Source: Syntrophales bacterium (lineage in GTDB: Bacteria > Desulfobacterota > Syntrophia > Syntrophales > UBA2210). Taken from it: a stretch of DNA of 6,552 nt. Position 1 is the stretch's first letter. Every line of letters begins with the position of its first letter. Shown here piece after piece: positions 1 to 5,567 of the stretch. A model generated the notes under the pieces. It was not told the DNA's origin. It saw nothing but the letters and a program-made list of their open reading frames with translations, and ran no database searches. The stretch lies in contig JAQUQY010000081.1 in assembly GCA_028715865.1 (NCBI GenBank), positions 1 to 6,552 of the forward strand. Direction: 5' to 3'. The position numbers were made by a program, and so were the translations under genes.

Positions 1-210
1 AGCCTCCAGGGCATCATCTGCGGTGGGTCTGGATGGCTCGCCGCCGCCGGTCCTCAGAATTTCCCTTCTCATCGATTCGATCGCATAGCGGCAGGCGTCC
101 ACCAGCAATGATCGGGGGAGGGGCTTCATATCCTCCACTTTCTCCATAAGGACAAGAACCTCATCAACCTTGGGCAGTTCTTTCAAAAAGGTCCGCCGGT
201 CATCGTTCAT
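1..210 (-). CDS. selA: L-seryl-tRNA(Sec) selenium transferase SelA, N-terminal part (cut by the window edge)
   Basis: SelA is a PLP-dependent cytosolic enzyme that converts Ser-tRNA(Sec) to Sec-tRNA(Sec) using selenophosphate. Seventy codons are visible and the frame is open to the left edge, so the PLP domain lies outside. I translated the frame by hand: it begins MNDDRRTFLKELPKVDEVL and continues with a helix containing LPRSLLVDACRYAIESMRR. The LP-x-VDE-L element followed by an LPRxLLVDA/AIExxR helix fits the small SelA N-terminal domain, which in the family contacts tRNA(Sec). The ATG at 210-208 is preceded by GGAGAG at 220-215, a good ribosome binding site with four bases of spacing. It overlaps the end of the upstream radical SAM gene by 11 bases, so the two are probably translationally coupled. 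The call rests on the N-terminal domain only; a SelA-like paralogue cannot be excluded. Confidence 0.82.
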   Translation of the reverse strand, partial: MNDDRRTFLKELPKVDEVLVLMEKVEDMKPLPRSLLVDACRYAIESMRREILRTGGGEPSRPTADDALEA

Positions 211-1489
211 GGCGCTCTCCATTACCATCGTTTCTGCAGTAATCCCTGAAGTTGTTAACGGCCGTGAAGAATTCCCTCATCAGCACAACCCAGTAGTAGC
301 GTCCCCGCCGGTTGAGAAAAAACCGCCTTCCTCTGTAGCGGATCCCGCCGGCAAGGATAAAGGGAATCAGGCATCCCCCGAGGTGAAGCGCGCCGCGCCA
401 TCCATAACTTTCAATAATGGGCTCCACATCAAGGGAGCCTCCGAAGAAGCGCATCAGGAAATCATAGCGAACCATGTCGCTCGCTACGAAGGTCCTTGAA
501 GCCATCAGGGGAAGCTTCCCCTCTTCAAGGCTGCCTATGTAGCCCTCGATGTCAAAGGTGTTGGCGTAGCACCGGCCCTTAAGGTACCCTATGGAACCGC
601 TTCCCAGCCCCGCGTATTCTGTATAATCCACGATGTACTCGTCTATCATCGACTTCCTGCGGGAAAAACACCAGGCCGAAGAAAAGGCGTATTTCGGCAG
701 GAGCCGGTCAACGATAAGGTCATAAAATTGCTTTTCCCGGCGGAATTCCACCTGTCCAAGCGTTCGGGACACCTCGCGCCGTGTTGAATCGGAAACCATA
801 AGGGGGTACCATGTAATCTGGTCAATCTCCCGCTCCATCAGTATTTCAATATCTTTACGCAGCGATTCTTCCGTCTGGCCGGGAAAATTAAAAATCATAT
901 CGGCGTTGAGCGTGTCGAAATGACCCATCGCACGGCTTAGCCGATCGGCCGTATCCTCGCCGGACCCATACTTGCCGTACCGTCCCATGGCTTTCAGCAG
1001 TCCGTCATCAAAGCTCTGAATTCCCACTGAGAGCCGGTTCACAGCCGCCTGTTTCAGAATGGACATGATTTCAGGGGTCAGGTGGTTCGGATTTGTTTCA
1101 ACGGAAATTTCAGCTATGGAAAAGAGTTTCCTCGCTCGGTCAAGGGTTCTGGCAAGTTCGTCCGCCATTATAGTCGGAGTGCCGCCCCCCACGTAAATTG
1201 CCTTGAAGTCATGGCCCATTTCACCGTAAAGAGCCATTTCCTTTCGCAGGGCATGAAAATAGCGGCGGCATACGGCCTCGTCAAATACAACCCGGTTGAA
1301 GGAACAGTATGGGCAGAGGCTTTCGCAGAAGGGGACATGGAGATAGAGCAGACGCTCCCGGCCGTCTCCGCCCTTCTCGAGAATGGGTGTCTCATCACCG
1401 CTGAAGGTCATGGCGCCGGCAAACTGACGTCTGGCCGTTCTTGCTATGTGCTCATTGATTAAATCGGTCAAAGGTTTGTCTCCGCGCAT
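200..1489 (-). CDS. HemN/HemW-like radical SAM protein (coproporphyrinogen III oxidase family)
   Basis: A 429-residue radical SAM enzyme. The core starts with LYLHVPFC and the cluster motif CESLCPYC (C55, C59, C62), the CxxxCxxC that binds a 4Fe-4S cluster and S-adenosylmethionine. It continues with GGGTPT (101-106), ETNPNHL (131-137), NRLSVGIQSFDD (151-162) and NFPGQT (201-206), the usual order in HemN/HemW proteins. CPYCSFN resembles HemW and generic family members more than classical HemN. This family includes oxygen-independent coproporphyrinogen oxidase, the haem chaperone HemW and the haem-degrading methyltransferases ChuW/HutW; sequence alone does not decide. The C-terminal part (about 330-429) is rich in aromatic and basic residues and I cannot assign it further. 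The ATG at 1489 follows an in-frame upstream stop, and only a weak AGG-rich site precedes it. The gene overlaps selA by 11 bases. Family is secure, substrate unknown. Confidence 0.85.
   Translation of the reverse strand: MRGDKPLTDLINEHIARTARRQFAGAMTFSGDETPILEKGGDGRERLLYLHVPFCESLCPYCSFNRVVFDEAVCRRYFHALRKEMALYGEMGHDFKAIYVGGGTPTIMADELARTLDRARKLFSIAEISVETNPNHLTPEIMSILKQAAVNRLSVGIQSFDDGLLKAMGRYGKYGSGEDTADRLSRAMGHFDTLNADMIFNFPGQTEESLRKDIEILMEREIDQITWYPLMVSDSTRREVSRTLGQVEFRREKQFYDLIVDRLLPKYAFSSAWCFSRRKSMIDEYIVDYTEYAGLGSGSIGYLKGRCYANTFDIEGYIGSLEEGKLPLMASRTFVASDMVRYDFLMRFFGGSLDVEPIIESYGWRGALHLGGCLIPFILAGGIRYRGRRFFLNRRGRYYWVVLMREFFTAVNNFRDYCRNDGNGERHER
215..220 (-). promoter_or_regulatory. Ribosome binding site of selA
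   Basis: GGAGAG on the minus strand lies four bases before the ATG at 210-208, inside the last codons of the upstream radical SAM gene. It fixes the selA start; the other nearby ATG (203-201) is in a frame that stops after six codons. Confidence 0.65.
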
Positions 1490-1537
1490 CCTGCCTGAAA
1501 AGGAAACTAGCAGGATTCACGGTAATATTCAACTCCA

Positions 1538-1567
1538 TTGAAATAGGCCAACTATGGTGCTATAAAT
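1538..1567 (+). promoter_or_regulatory. Sigma-70-type promoter with extended -10, driving the deformylase gene
   Basis: TTGAAA (1538-1543) is followed after 17 bases by TATAAA (1561-1566), with TGC directly before it (1558-1560), giving an extended -10. Transcription would start near 1573. That leaves almost no leader before the ATG at 1577 but about 22 nt before the ATG at 1595, supporting the latter as the start of the deformylase gene. Confidence 0.72.
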
Positions 1568-1584
1568 AACCGCAAAATGCCTGC

Positions 1585-1589
1585 GGTGA
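1585..1589 (+). promoter_or_regulatory. Ribosome binding site deciding the deformylase start
   Basis: GGTGA, five bases before the ATG at 1595, matches the core of the anti-Shine-Dalgarno complement. The ATG at 1577 has no purine-rich site upstream and would lie only a few bases from the predicted transcription start. Confidence 0.55.
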
Positions 1590-1594
1590 AAGTA

Positions 1595-2188
1595 ATGGAC
1601 TCGATGGACAAAGAGATTAAGACGTGGACATTGTGGAGAGATGAACGAATAAACGAGGAAGAGTCGAAGCTTTTGAGAAAGGCCGCCGCTGAACTTCCCA
1701 TACCGCTTGATGAAAGGGCGAAGCGTGACGTAGAGGTGCTGGTCGATGCATTTCTCAGGCGGAATGACGCCGTGGGGCTCGCGGCTCCCCAGATAGGCAT
1801 AAGCAGGCGCGTCATAGTATTCAAAAACAGAAACTTTAACGACAGGACACCATTGAAGAAAGACAGCGGCGAATACGATGTCCTGATAAATCCCAGGATA
1901 ACGCAATGCCGCGGAGAAGAGGAACAGGAGAACGAAGCCTGTCTTTCCTGTCCTGAAATCAGCGCTGATGTGACCCGTTGGACGGAAATTAAAGTGCGTG
2001 CCTTTGACCGGGAAGGAAGAAAGATCAGCAAACGCTACAAGGGTTTCCTCGCGCGCGTAGTTCAGCACGAGCTGGATCACCTGGATGGGAAGCTGATTAT
2101 CGATCGCGGTGAATCGCTCTATTATCCAAGTGAAAAGAAAGCTTTCTTCGACGGCATTTTCGGGGAAAAAGTTTTATACGATGAATAA
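1595..2188 (+). CDS. def: Peptide deformylase, atypical
   Basis: Removes the N-terminal formyl group from nascent proteins at the ribosome, using a metal ion. All three family motifs are present in this 197-residue protein: motif I GLAAPQ (61-66, Q66), motif II EACLS (114-118, metal ligand C116) and motif III QHELDH (157-162, ligands H158 and H162, catalytic E159). The spacing from C116 to H158 is 42 residues, as in the E. coli enzyme. Oddities are EACLS in place of the commoner EGCLS, about ten extra residues between motifs I and II (around 78-93), and an N-terminus without the usual DPRLR-like segment. It could be a second, specialised deformylase. I chose ATG 1595 over 1577 because of its GGTGA site and the promoter position. 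The end overlaps or nearly touches the aminopeptidase gene, so the two are probably one operon. Confidence 0.9.
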   Translation: MDSMDKEIKTWTLWRDERINEEESKLLRKAAAELPIPLDERAKRDVEVLVDAFLRRNDAVGLAAPQIGISRRVIVFKNRNFNDRTPLKKDSGEYDVLINPRITQCRGEEEQENEACLSCPEISADVTRWTEIKVRAFDREGRKISKRYKGFLARVVQHELDHLDGKLIIDRGESLYYPSEKKAFFDGIFGEKVLYDE

Positions 2189-2191
2189 CCG

Positions 2192-2197
2192 AAAGGA
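2192..2197 (+). promoter_or_regulatory. Ribosome binding site deciding the aminopeptidase start
   Basis: AAAGGA lies seven bases before the ATG at 2205. The earlier in-frame ATG at 2181 overlaps the deformylase stop by eight bases but has no well-spaced site; the nearest G-run, at 2162-2165, is too far away. Confidence 0.5.
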
Positions 2198-2204
2198 TTT
2201 AAGG

Positions 2205-3422
2205 ATGGTTGACATCGCACCAGGTTTCACCACAGATGTAATGGGAAAATACGCCGACGTTCTTATCTGGGCCATGCAGAAAGCGAGAGCGCGGAAGTTT
2301 AAAAGCGGCGACATAATATTGATACGCTTTGATAATCCAAGCCTGGCGCTGGCGGAAATTCTATTCGAACGGCTGATCGACAGAAGGATGAGGGTTGTCT
2401 GCCGAATGACGCCGACGGCAAGAATGGAAAGCAGTTTTTATCAAAGGGCCGTAACCCGACAGCTAACCTTCCTGCCGCCCGGGGAAAAACCCCTTATGGA
2501 AGAGCTAAACGGCAGCATTTATCTGCATGCCCCCGAGTCGCTCACTCATCTTGAGCAGGTTGATCCCAGGAAAATTGGCAAATCCATGGTAGCCAGGAAA
2601 GAGCTCCGGGATATTCTTGTAAAAAGGGAAGAGCAGGGCTTGTTCGGCTGGACGCTCTGTTCCTTTCCCACACCGGAGCCCGCCCGTCAGGCGAAACTGT
2701 CGCTTCGCCGTTACTCCAGTCAGATTATCAGGGCATGTTTCCTCGATCACCCCGATCCTCTTTCCCAGTGGAAACGAGTATTCAAGGAGGCGGGACAAAT
2801 CAAGCGATGGCTCAACGCGATGGACATCAGGTCGCTCCACATTGAGTCCCCCGGCACGGATCTTATCGTAACGCCTGGAGAAAAAAGAAAATGGATCGGT
2901 GTTTCAGGGCACAACATTCCCAGTTTTGAACTTTTTATATCGCCTGACTGGAGAGGGACCAGGGGCGTATATTTTGCTGATCAGCCCTCCTTCCGCAGTG
3001 GAAATTACGTAAGCGGAGCACGGCTTGTCTTTGAGAACGGCGCTGTGAAGTCCGCTTCAGCAGATAATGGCGAAGAATTTCTCAAAAAGCAGATTGCCAT
3101 GGATCCGGGAGCGAGGAAGGTGGGTGAATTTTCGCTTACCGATCGGCGGTTTTCTGTCATCGATACCTTTATGGCAAACACACTTTTCGACGAAAACTTC
3201 GGCGGAAGCGAGGGCAATTGCCATGTCGCCCTTGGGTCGTCCTATTCCGATACATATGACGGTGACCCGGCGGAACTGGCCCTTGATCGGAAAAAGCTGC
3301 TTGGATTCAACGATTCTTCCCTCCACTGGGACCTTGTTAACACGGAAAAGAAATCCGTAACCGCTCGGCTTGCCTCCGGAAAAAGGCTCGTAATCTATGA
3401 AAAGGGCATCTTTACCTGCTGA
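2205..3422 (+). CDS. M29-family metallo-aminopeptidase (aminopeptidase T/AmpS/PepS type)
   Basis: Probably a cytosolic leucyl-type aminopeptidase with a two-metal centre, removing N-terminal residues from peptides. From ATG 2205 it has 405 residues, a usual length for M29. C-terminal family motifs follow in order: SLHIESPGTDLIV, NIPSFELFISP, VGEFSLTD, NTLFDENFGGSEGNCHVALG and SSLHWDLV. The five expected metal-ligand positions are all filled: the Glu in SFELF, the Glu in VGEF, the His in NCHVALG, and the His and Asp in LHWD. Enzyme activity is therefore plausible. The segment after the first Glu has GTRGVYFADQPSFRSG, which fits the fold but departs from the commoner consensus. There is no signal peptide. 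ATG 2181 is an alternative start overlapping the deformylase gene. The pairing suggests a role in N-terminal or peptide processing; this is inference. Confidence 0.88.
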   Translation: MVDIAPGFTTDVMGKYADVLIWAMQKARARKFKSGDIILIRFDNPSLALAEILFERLIDRRMRVVCRMTPTARMESSFYQRAVTRQLTFLPPGEKPLMEELNGSIYLHAPESLTHLEQVDPRKIGKSMVARKELRDILVKREEQGLFGWTLCSFPTPEPARQAKLSLRRYSSQIIRACFLDHPDPLSQWKRVFKEAGQIKRWLNAMDIRSLHIESPGTDLIVTPGEKRKWIGVSGHNIPSFELFISPDWRGTRGVYFADQPSFRSGNYVSGARLVFENGAVKSASADNGEEFLKKQIAMDPGARKVGEFSLTDRRFSVIDTFMANTLFDENFGGSEGNCHVALGSSYSDTYDGDPAELALDRKKLLGFNDSSLHWDLVNTEKKSVTARLASGKRLVIYEKGIFTC

Positions 3423-3451
3423 TCATTTTGATAATTGTATGGGCAGGTAAA
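3411..3451 (+). other. Inverted repeat spanning the aminopeptidase stop codon
   Basis: TTTACCTGC (3411-3419) and GCAGGTAAA (3443-3451) are perfect 9-base complements enclosing the stop codon and 20 more bases; a small ATCA/TGAT pairing sits inside. No T-run follows on the plus strand, so it is not a standard intrinsic terminator. It may protect the mRNA 3' end or compete with the hairpin at 3443-3475. Confidence 0.4.
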
Positions 3452-3475
3452 AATCAACATGGGGATTTCTACCGC
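3443..3475 (+). terminator. Possible terminator-like hairpin after the aminopeptidase gene
   Basis: GC(A)GGTA(A)AAATC (3443-3455) pairs with GATTT(C)TACCGC (3464-3475): eleven base pairs with one bulge and one mismatch, around an 8-base loop. Only a mildly T-rich stretch (AGGTTTGCTT) follows, so termination may be weak. The left arm is shared with the 3411-3451 repeat, so both cannot form together. Confidence 0.3.
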
Positions 3476-3496
3476 AGGTTTGCTTAAAAGCTTTTA

Positions 3497-3524
3497 TTGA
3501 CGCCCCACCTTTTTTTGCTATACT
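3497..3524 (+). promoter_or_regulatory. Sigma-70-type promoter with extended -10, driving the diguanylate cyclase gene
   Basis: TTGACG (3497-3502) and TATACT (3519-3524) are 16 bases apart, with TGC directly before the -10. Both hexamers are near consensus. The spacer contains a run of seven T (3510-3516). Transcription would start near 3531, leaving a leader of about 195 nt. Confidence 0.72.
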
Positions 3525-3530
3525 GAAACA

Positions 3531-3725
3531 AACACCGACAGTTAACCACAGTAGCGGTGAGTTTGATCCGGTCTGTATATTCGGGTTGGATCATCGGGGA
3601 AAAGCATCTCATCCCGGGATTTACGGTTATTGGACCGGGGAATCACTGAAGCGAAGACGATAAACAAACGCTCTTAAATTAAAAGAAGTAATAATCCGCG
3701 GTCATCTTCTTTTCGGGGGGTGCTC
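3531..3725 (+). other. Long structured 5' leader of the diguanylate cyclase gene; no known riboswitch recognised
   Basis: This stretch has no credible gene. Possible stems are CACCG/CGGTG (3533-3537/3555-3559) and an 11-bp stem with four G-U pairs (3564-3574/3583-3593). The segment TCCCGG (3612-3617) can pair back to GGGA (3597-3600) or forward to CCGGGGA (3635-3641). An 8-bp stem just before the ribosome binding site is listed separately. The conserved core of the GEMM-I cyclic-di-GMP riboswitch is not visible. A cis-acting RNA is possible but unproven. Confidence 0.35.
3681..3713 (+). repeat. Perfect 8-bp inverted repeat next to the cyclase ribosome binding site
   Basis: AAAAGAAG (3681-3688) and CTTCTTTT (3706-3713) are exact complements around a 17-base loop containing CCGCGG. 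The right arm ends two bases before the G-run that serves as ribosome binding site (3715-3720). The stem is A/U rich and so of modest stability. It could influence translation or be a protein-binding site. Confidence 0.45.
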
Positions 3726-5195
3726 ATGCAAAATGTGAAGAAGCGGACTGGCGGGCAGGTTATAGCCCAGGCCAGGGACGGTGTTGAAAGGAGGATGCTG
3801 CCGGGGGGGCGTCGTGAAGGTGAGCAGATCCTTGCGATGATGATGGAAGGGACCCCCATACCCACCTTTGTGATAGATCATCAGCACCGTATAATATGCT
3901 GGAACAGGGCAATGGAGGCCCTGACGGGCATCACTTCCAGGCAGATAATGGTTGAAGGGGGGGCTATCCCCCCGGATGCGTTGTACGATGAGGAGAAGCC
4001 CAACCTTGCCAACCTTTTGGTAAATGGCGCTCACGGAGAAATCGAGCGACTGTATAATCAGCGGTTAAAAAAGTCTGACGTAATCGAAGGCGCCTACGAA
4101 GTAACGGATTTTTTTCCCGCCCTGGGCGAGGAAGGAAAATGGCTGAGATGTACGGCGGCCATTCTGAGATGGCCCGGGGGAGACATTTTCGGGGCAATTC
4201 AAACCCTGGAAGACGTTACGGACAGGTTTGAAACAGAAGAAAACCTCAGAAAAGGCGAAGCCCTGCTGTCAGCAGTCCTGAGGGGTTCGCCTATTCCAAC
4301 CTTCGTAATAAACACAGATCATCGGGTTATCTACTGGAACCGGGCTCTAGAGGAGCTGAGCCAGATTAGGGCGGCGGACATCATAGGAACACGCCATCAA
4401 TGGAAAGCCTTCTATGACTATGAAAGGCCCTGCATGGCCGACATTCTGCTTGATGAACGGAGGCAGGATCTTCGTCGCTGGTACTTTGAAAAATACACGA
4501 AGTCGAAGCTTATAGACGAGGCCTTCGAGGCTACGGATTTCTTTCCGGCCCTTGGGGACGAGGGTAAGTGGCTTCGGTTTACAGCCGCTATTCTCAGGGA
4601 TTCCGACGGAACCATCCTGGGAGCGATCGAGACCCTCGAAGACGTGACGGCGAGGATACTCGCCGAAGAAGCCCTGAGGGCGAGCGAAAAAAAATATCGA
4701 AACCTCAGCATAACTGACGGACTTACGGGGCTGTTTAACGGGCGCCATTTTTACAGTCAGCTTCGTGTTGAAATGGAAAGGGCAACCCGCTATGGCCACG
4801 ACCTTTCTCTGCTCTTTTTCGATATAGACGATTTCAAGCAATATAACGACACTTTCGGTCATCTCGAGGGCGACAAGGTGTTGATACGCCTGGCGGAAGT
4901 CACGCGCAGGTGCCTGAGAAAAACCGACTCTGCCTACCGCTTCGGCGGCGAGGAATTTACGGCCATCCTTCCCGAAACTGACGCTCAGGCGGCGGTGGTC
5001 ATCGCCGAAAGAATAAGGCTGGAGTTCAGAGAGGAAAAGTTTAGTCCCGGGGGAGGGGAGGCTGTTCAGGTAACGGCTAGCATAGGTATAGCCCGGTACA
5101 TCTCCGATGAGCCGCTTACGGAGATTCTGAGAAGAGCCGACATGAACATGTACCAGGCCAAGGCCCGGGGAAAAGACGGGGTTTTTTTCGAATAG
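3726..5195 (+). CDS. PAS-PAS-GGDEF diguanylate cyclase
   Basis: Makes the second messenger cyclic di-GMP from two GTP. This is a 489-residue protein with no membrane segment, so a cytosolic sensor is likely. Two tandem PAS domains (about 33-167 and 177-312) are clear repeats: each has PIPTFVI, then a WNRA element, then TDFFPALGxEGKWLR, then GAIxTLEDVT. A short helical linker leads to the GGDEF domain (about 325-489) with DGLTGLFNGRHF, the metal-binding FFDIDDFK (D366), the active-site loop GGEEF (407-411) and the inhibitory I-site RxxD (R398-D401). The cyclase therefore looks active and subject to product inhibition. PAS1 lacks the GTRHQWKAFY segment of PAS2, so the two may bind different ligands. 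ATG 3726 follows a GGGGGGTG ribosome site; GTG 3720 lies within that site and is less likely. It seems to be transcribed alone from the promoter at 3497-3524. Confidence 0.93.
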   Translation: MQNVKKRTGGQVIAQARDGVERRMLPGGRREGEQILAMMMEGTPIPTFVIDHQHRIICWNRAMEALTGITSRQIMVEGGAIPPDALYDEEKPNLANLLVNGAHGEIERLYNQRLKKSDVIEGAYEVTDFFPALGEEGKWLRCTAAILRWPGGDIFGAIQTLEDVTDRFETEENLRKGEALLSAVLRGSPIPTFVINTDHRVIYWNRALEELSQIRAADIIGTRHQWKAFYDYERPCMADILLDERRQDLRRWYFEKYTKSKLIDEAFEATDFFPALGDEGKWLRFTAAILRDSDGTILGAIETLEDVTARILAEEALRASEKKYRNLSITDGLTGLFNGRHFYSQLRVEMERATRYGHDLSLLFFDIDDFKQYNDTFGHLEGDKVLIRLAEVTRRCLRKTDSAYRFGGEEFTAILPETDAQAAVVIAERIRLEFREEKFSPGGGEAVQVTASIGIARYISDEPLTEILRRADMNMYQAKARGKDGVFFE

Positions 5196-5215
5196 CCGCG
5201 CAGTGTGAACGGGGA

Positions 5216-5255
5216 GGGGCCTCGCGGGAAGGGAAAATGAGAACAGGCTGGCCCC
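5216..5255. repeat. GC-rich inverted repeat between convergent genes
   Basis: GGGGCC (5216-5221) and GGCCCC (5250-5255) flank a 28-base loop between the ends of the cyclase gene and the CbpM-like gene. No T-run follows on either strand, so this is at best a weak or factor-dependent terminator. I see no other signal in this gap. Confidence 0.3.
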
Positions 5256-5258
5256 GGG

Positions 5259-5564
5259 CTACAACCGTTCCCGCATCTTATCAGCCATATCCTTCAGGAT
5301 GTTGTCGAACTGCTTTCTCATGTCTATCATCCTTCGGCGCATTCTGAGAATAATGTCAACGCCGGGCAGGTTTACGTCAAGCTCTTCAATCAGCAATACG
5401 GTAATACGCAGGATTTCCATATCCTCGCTTGAATAGAGCCTCTCCCCGTCATCCTCGCTGCACCGGGGGCACAAAATCTCTTCCTCTTCAAGATTGATCA
5501 GCAACTGCCGCTTTATCTCGAAGATCTCGATGACTTCCGACAGGGTCCAAAATTCTTTTGCCAT
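5259..5564 (-). CDS. CbpM-like chaperone modulator / small MerR-type protein
   Basis: A 101-residue protein with an N-terminal MerR-like helix-turn-helix (WTLSEVIEIFEIKRQLLINL, about 6-25), a wing region (about 40-50, RLYSSEDMEIL) and a C-terminal helix starting ELDVNLPGVDIILRMRRRM. The last element is typical of CbpM, which binds the J-domain of CbpA and blocks its action with DnaK. HspR-like repressors have the same fold, so a DNA-binding role is the main alternative. C32 and C35 form a CPRC pair between the helices and the wing, which I do not know as a fixed CbpM feature. The gene starts three bases after the stop of the zinc-finger DnaJ gene upstream, so they are surely co-transcribed. 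The start is set by that junction, with AGG about 11 bases upstream. Family is secure; inhibitor or regulator is open. Confidence 0.78.
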   Translation of the reverse strand: MAKEFWTLSEVIEIFEIKRQLLINLEEEEILCPRCSEDDGERLYSSEDMEILRITVLLIEELDVNLPGVDIILRMRRRMIDMRKQFDNILKDMADKMRERL

Positions 5565-5567
5565 GCC

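Noticed and set aside
170..499. Plus-strand frame with an apparent hydrophobic N-terminus resembling a signal peptide.
   Set aside because: It lies antisense to the radical SAM C-terminus and the selA start, both with strong family evidence, and has no supporting start signal.
1495..1552. Minus-strand promoter for the radical SAM gene, such as TTGGCC with TATTAC 18 bases on, or TTGAAT with TAGTTT 17 bases on.
   Set aside because: Both have poor hexamers and neither stands out. A promoter must exist near here, but I cannot choose one.
1529..2080. Long minus-strand open frames opposite the deformylase gene, and similar frames opposite the cyclase and DnaJ genes.
   Set aside because: They are antisense to clear protein families, have low-complexity or implausible translations, and no ribosome sites.
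3420..3437. The aminopeptidase stop is TGA, with a second in-frame TGA and then TAA downstream, and selA is nearby: possible selenocysteine readthrough.
   Set aside because: The protein already has a normal M29 length and ending. Readthrough would add only four residues, and the hairpin encloses the TGA in its loop side rather than starting just after it as a bacterial SECIS does.
3459..3500. A 13-codon ORF from the ATG at 3459.
   Set aside because: No ribosome binding site, lies upstream of the predicted transcription start, and overlaps a hairpin.
3565..3641. GEMM-type cyclic-di-GMP riboswitch in the cyclase leader.
   Set aside because: The conserved GEMM-I segments around the ligand pocket are not seen. 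Only generic stems are present, so the leader is reported as unassigned.
3451..3663. An open frame of about 70 codons runs through the intergenic region and leader upstream of the cyclase gene.
   Set aside because: It has no ATG or GTG start and no ribosome binding site, crosses the promoter, and its translation resembles nothing I recognise. Most likely chance.
5171..5190. G-run followed by a T-run near the end of the cyclase gene, looking like a terminator.
   Set aside because: It is inside the coding sequence for the conserved GGDEF C-terminal strand, and no complementary arm precedes the T-run.
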